A stretch of DNA of 7,207 nucleotides from Pseudomonadales bacterium. GTDB taxonomy: Bacteria > Pseudomonadota > Gammaproteobacteria > Pseudomonadales > Pseudohongiellaceae. How positions within the stretch are numbered: position 1 is the stretch's first letter; the number at the start of each line of letters is the position of its first letter. Positions 6,287 through 7,207 of this stretch are shown here, piece after piece. Made by a program: the position numbers and the translations under genes. The notes below the pieces were generated by a model. That model ran no database searches. It was given only the letters and a program-made list of their open reading frames with translations, and was not told the origin of the DNA. The stretch is taken from the NCBI GenBank assembly GCA_022360535.1, contig JAKSCP010000295.1, forward strand, positions 1-7,207. Reading direction: 5' to 3'.

Positions 6287-7207
6287 ATGAACCCAGCCAC
6301 CCAGATTCCAGACTTGAAAGCGATTCAAGAAGCCGCCGAACGCATTGCCGAGGCGACTGTAAACACGCGCTTCGAAAAATCTCTGACTTTGTCCCACATT
6401 CTCGGCGCCCACATCTGGTTGAAGTTTGAAAACCTGCAATTTACCTCGTCGTTTAAAGAACGCGGCGCGCTAAACAAACTGTTGCAACTATCGGCAGAAG
6501 AAAAATCCCGCGGCGTGATTGCCATGTCCGCTGGCAATCATGCCAAAGCCGTTGCTTACCATGCACAGCGCCTCGGCATACCAGCCACGATCGTGATGCC
6601 AAAAAACACGCCTAATGTAAAAGTCGAGGACACGAAAAATTTTGGCGCCCGAGTCGAACTGGAAGGCAACTCCCTGGATGAATCCGGTCGCTACGCACAA
6701 TCACTGGCCGAGTCCGGGAACCTGGTATTCATTCACCCTTACGATGATGGGCAGATAATCGCGGGACAAGGAACCGTCGCACTGGAAATGCTGAATGCGA
6801 ATCCTCAGCTCGACGTATTAGTGATCCCTATCGGGGGCGGTGGTTTGATCGCAGGAAATGCCATCGCCGCCAAGGCAATCAAACCTTCGATCAAGATCAT
6901 CGGTGTTGAAGTCGAAGCCTACGCGAGCGCCTACAACCTGCTTCATGGAAAAGACACAGCCCTGAAAGGCTCGACTATTGCCGAAGGCATCGCAGTTAAA
7001 GAGCCCGGCGAACTAACCATGCAAGTTATTTGGGACCTGGTTGATGACATTGTGCTGGTGGACGAAGAAGCGATTGAAGAAGCTATCAATCAACTGATCA
7101 CCATCGAGAAAACCGTGACCGAGGGAGCGGGTGCCGCCGCCCTTGCCGCAGTGGCATCTCATCCGCAACACTTTAAGGGTTTACAAACCGGCGTGTTTCT
7201 CTGTGGT
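6287..7207 (+). CDS. Threonine ammonia-lyase (threonine dehydratase), 3' end missing
   Basis: The frame opens at the ATG at 6287 and remains open to the last base, giving 307 residues; no other ATG, GTG or TTG lies in frame in the gap upstream. This is a fold-type II PLP enzyme. TSSFKERGA holds the likely Schiff-base Lys57, SAGNH (81-85) is the substrate/cofactor loop, GGGG (183-186) is the phosphate-binding glycine loop, and TEGAGAAALAA (279-289) is a conserved C-terminal segment. The usual reaction is L-threonine (or serine) to 2-oxobutyrate (or pyruvate) and ammonia. Sequence style fits the shorter threonine ammonia-lyases, but whether an ACT regulatory domain follows is outside the window, so the biosynthetic (ilvA) or catabolic (tdcB) role is open. 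After SAGNHA the chain reads KAVA where many relatives have QGVA. Only a weak AGGG near 6269-6272 precedes the start. Confidence 0.9.
   Translation, partial: MNPATQIPDLKAIQEAAERIAEATVNTRFEKSLTLSHILGAHIWLKFENLQFTSSFKERGALNKLLQLSAEEKSRGVIAMSAGNHAKAVAYHAQRLGIPATIVMPKNTPNVKVEDTKNFGARVELEGNSLDESGRYAQSLAESGNLVFIHPYDDGQIIAGQGTVALEMLNANPQLDVLVIPIGGGGLIAGNAIAAKAIKPSIKIIGVEVEAYASAYNLLHGKDTALKGSTIAEGIAVKEPGELTMQVIWDLVDDIVLVDEEAIEEAINQLITIEKTVTEGAGAAALAAVASHPQHFKGLQTGVFLCG

Noticed and set aside
1..7207. Mobile element, CRISPR array, tRNA or rRNA
   Set aside because: No transposase or integrase-like product, no regularly spaced repeats and no RNA gene pattern were seen on either strand.

Overview
The window looks like part of a chromosome from a free-living, aerobic Gram-negative bacterium. 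Four of the six genes encode exported proteins: a lipoprotein, two Sec-signal proteins with no anchor seen, and a molybdate-binding protein. A fifth, whose N-terminus is cut off, has a c-type haem site and so must also act outside the cytoplasm. Gene style, moderate GC and the copper-monooxygenase/cytochrome family suggest a marine or soil proteobacterium, perhaps a gammaproteobacterium. No marker gene fixes the taxon, so this placement is an inference.

Layout. (1) At 1-1214 (+) is the 3' part of a cytochrome c / type II copper monooxygenase-like protein, closed by a perfect 13-bp hairpin terminator at 1261-1294. (2) At 1340-2979 (-) is a two-gene unit: an alpha/beta hydrolase lipoprotein, then 11 bases later a ModA-type molybdate-binding protein without modB or modC. 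(3) A 156-base divergent intergenic region leads to an exported 329-residue protein of unknown function at 3136-4125 (+). (4) A terminator-like hairpin at 4145-4180, with A and T tracts on its two sides, separates it from a convergent gene at 4215-5246 (-), a second exported alpha/beta hydrolase. (5) A second divergent region carries an extended -10 promoter for a polyphosphate kinase 2 (5434-6216, +). (6) After a 70-base gap comes a threonine ammonia-lyase (6287 to the window end, +), cut at its C-terminus.

Functional picture. The left two thirds form a block of envelope and periplasmic proteins: oxidative copper/haem enzyme, two serine hydrolases, an oxyanion-binding protein and an orphan exported family. 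The right third is cytoplasmic: polyphosphate/nucleotide phosphotransfer and amino-acid catabolism or isoleucine synthesis. No mobile element, CRISPR array, tRNA or rRNA was seen. The least explained items are the 329-residue exported protein, the orphan ModA with a C-terminal CxxC pair coupled to a lipoprotein hydrolase, and the haem/copper fusion at the left edge.
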